Below are positions 6,080-6,183 of a stretch of DNA of 6,183 bases, in pieces. Within the stretch, counting starts at the first letter, position 1. Every line of letters starts with the position of its first letter. The DNA comes from Methanobrevibacter sp. (GTDB lineage: Archaea; Methanobacteriota; Methanobacteria; Methanobacteriales; Methanobacteriaceae), in NCBI GenBank assembly GCA_031261945.1, contig JAISIQ010000045.1, forward strand, positions 1 through 6,183, written 5' to 3'. Under the pieces are notes generated by a model. That model saw only the letters and a program-made list of their open reading frames with translations, ran no database searches and had not been told where the DNA came from. The translations under genes were made by a program, and so were the position numbers.

Positions 6080-6107
6080 AATAACATCATTTTAAAACGA
6101 TGTTATT
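6080..6107 (-). terminator. 28-bp near-perfect palindrome overlapping the nusA stop
   Basis: Positions 6080-6107 form a near-perfect inverted repeat with arms AATAACATC and GATGTTATT and an inner TTTTAAAA. In the minus-strand RNA the single mismatch becomes a G-U pair, so about 12 pairs can stack around a 4-nt loop. The nusA TGA (6089-6087) lies within it. The RNA then runs into UAAUAUUUUAUAUUUC, which is U-rich but has no long U-run. It may terminate nusA transcription, and could also serve the convergent plus-strand ORF. The structure is seen; the function is inferred. Confidence 0.5.
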
Positions 6108-6183
6108 AATATTATGTTGTCTTTTAGCCAATAATTTTGCTTTTTCAATATTATGGCCATTTTTACCAATAGCTATTCTTTTA
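6087..6183 (-). CDS. nusA: NusA-like KH-domain transcription factor, C-terminal end
   Basis: Only the last 31 codons and the TGA stop are present; the gene continues past the right edge. The peptide contains RIAIGKNGHNIEKAKLLAKR and ends NINNIVLK. The IGKNGxNI element is the GXXG-type RNA-binding loop of a KH domain, and IGKNGxNIxxAKxLAKR is characteristic of the end of archaeal NusA. The archaeal protein consists mostly of two KH domains and lacks the RNA-polymerase-binding N-terminal part of bacterial NusA. Position supports the call: in euryarchaea nusA stands just upstream of rpsL on the same strand. Here it is separated from rpsL by nearly 900 bp, and a hairpin spans its stop codon, so it probably ends the upstream (rpo/rpl30e) transcript. 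Confidence 0.85.
   Translation of the reverse strand, partial: KRIAIGKNGHNIEKAKLLAKRQHNINNIVLK

Larger units (their letters stand above)
5194..6086. other. Long nusA-rpsL spacer, very AT-rich
   Basis: In many euryarchaea nusA and rpsL are adjacent. Here about 890 bp separate the nusA stop from the S12 start codon. The part next to rpsL (5194-5360) holds repeats and a likely promoter. The middle (about 5360-5690) shows no gene or RNA gene on either strand. It has only small repeats, such as CCTATAGAT at 5440-5448 and 5462-5470, and a 10-bp palindrome CTTTATAAAG near 5643. The right part holds one plus-strand ORF (5767-6027), and the nusA-proximal end holds a hairpin. Confidence 0.7.

Overview
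The window is a minus-strand ribosomal protein / elongation factor cluster from a very AT-rich methanogenic archaeon. The proteins are archaeal types: a 413-residue EF-1 alpha with GHVDHGKS, a 731-residue EF-2 with a diphthamide-type histidine, long archaeal forms of S12 and S7, and an archaeal NusA C-terminus. The low GC, long spacers and residue choice suggest Methanobacteriales, most likely Methanobrevibacter or a close relative such as Methanosphaera. The genus is an inference from memory of these families, not from a search.

In transcription order (right to left) the layout is: the end of nusA (partial, 6183-6087); an unusually long AT-rich spacer of about 870 bp with one opposite-strand small ORF of doubtful status (5767-6027); rpsL/S12 (5193-4768); rpsG/S7 (4724-4164); fusA/EF-2 (4104-1909); a 434-bp spacer full of repeats and inverted repeats; tuf/EF-1 alpha (1474-233); a 101-bp spacer with a strong hairpin plus U-tract; and the start of rpsJ/S10 (131-1, partial). 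This is the conserved archaeal str-type order nusA-rpsL-rpsG-fusA-tuf-rpsJ. All of these genes serve translation: S12, S7 and S10 build the small subunit, EF-1 alpha delivers aminoacyl-tRNA, and EF-2 drives translocation.

Two starts need correcting from the longest open frame. S12 begins at an internal ATG (5193), because the Shine-Dalgarno (SD) sequence lies inside the longer frame. EF-2 begins at a GTG (4104) behind a 7-base SD match that overlaps an upstream in-frame GTG. rpsJ, tuf, rpsG, rpsL and fusA all have recognisable SD sequences.

The coding content is ordinary core machinery. The points of interest are in the spacers. The usually compact cluster appears split into at least three expression segments (nusA | rpsL-rpsG-fusA | tuf, perhaps | rpsJ). 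The boundaries carry hairpins, 10-11-bp tandem repeats, a perfect 14-bp palindrome and a possible small membrane protein gene. I see no convincing evidence of a wholly new system, mobile element, CRISPR array or RNA gene.
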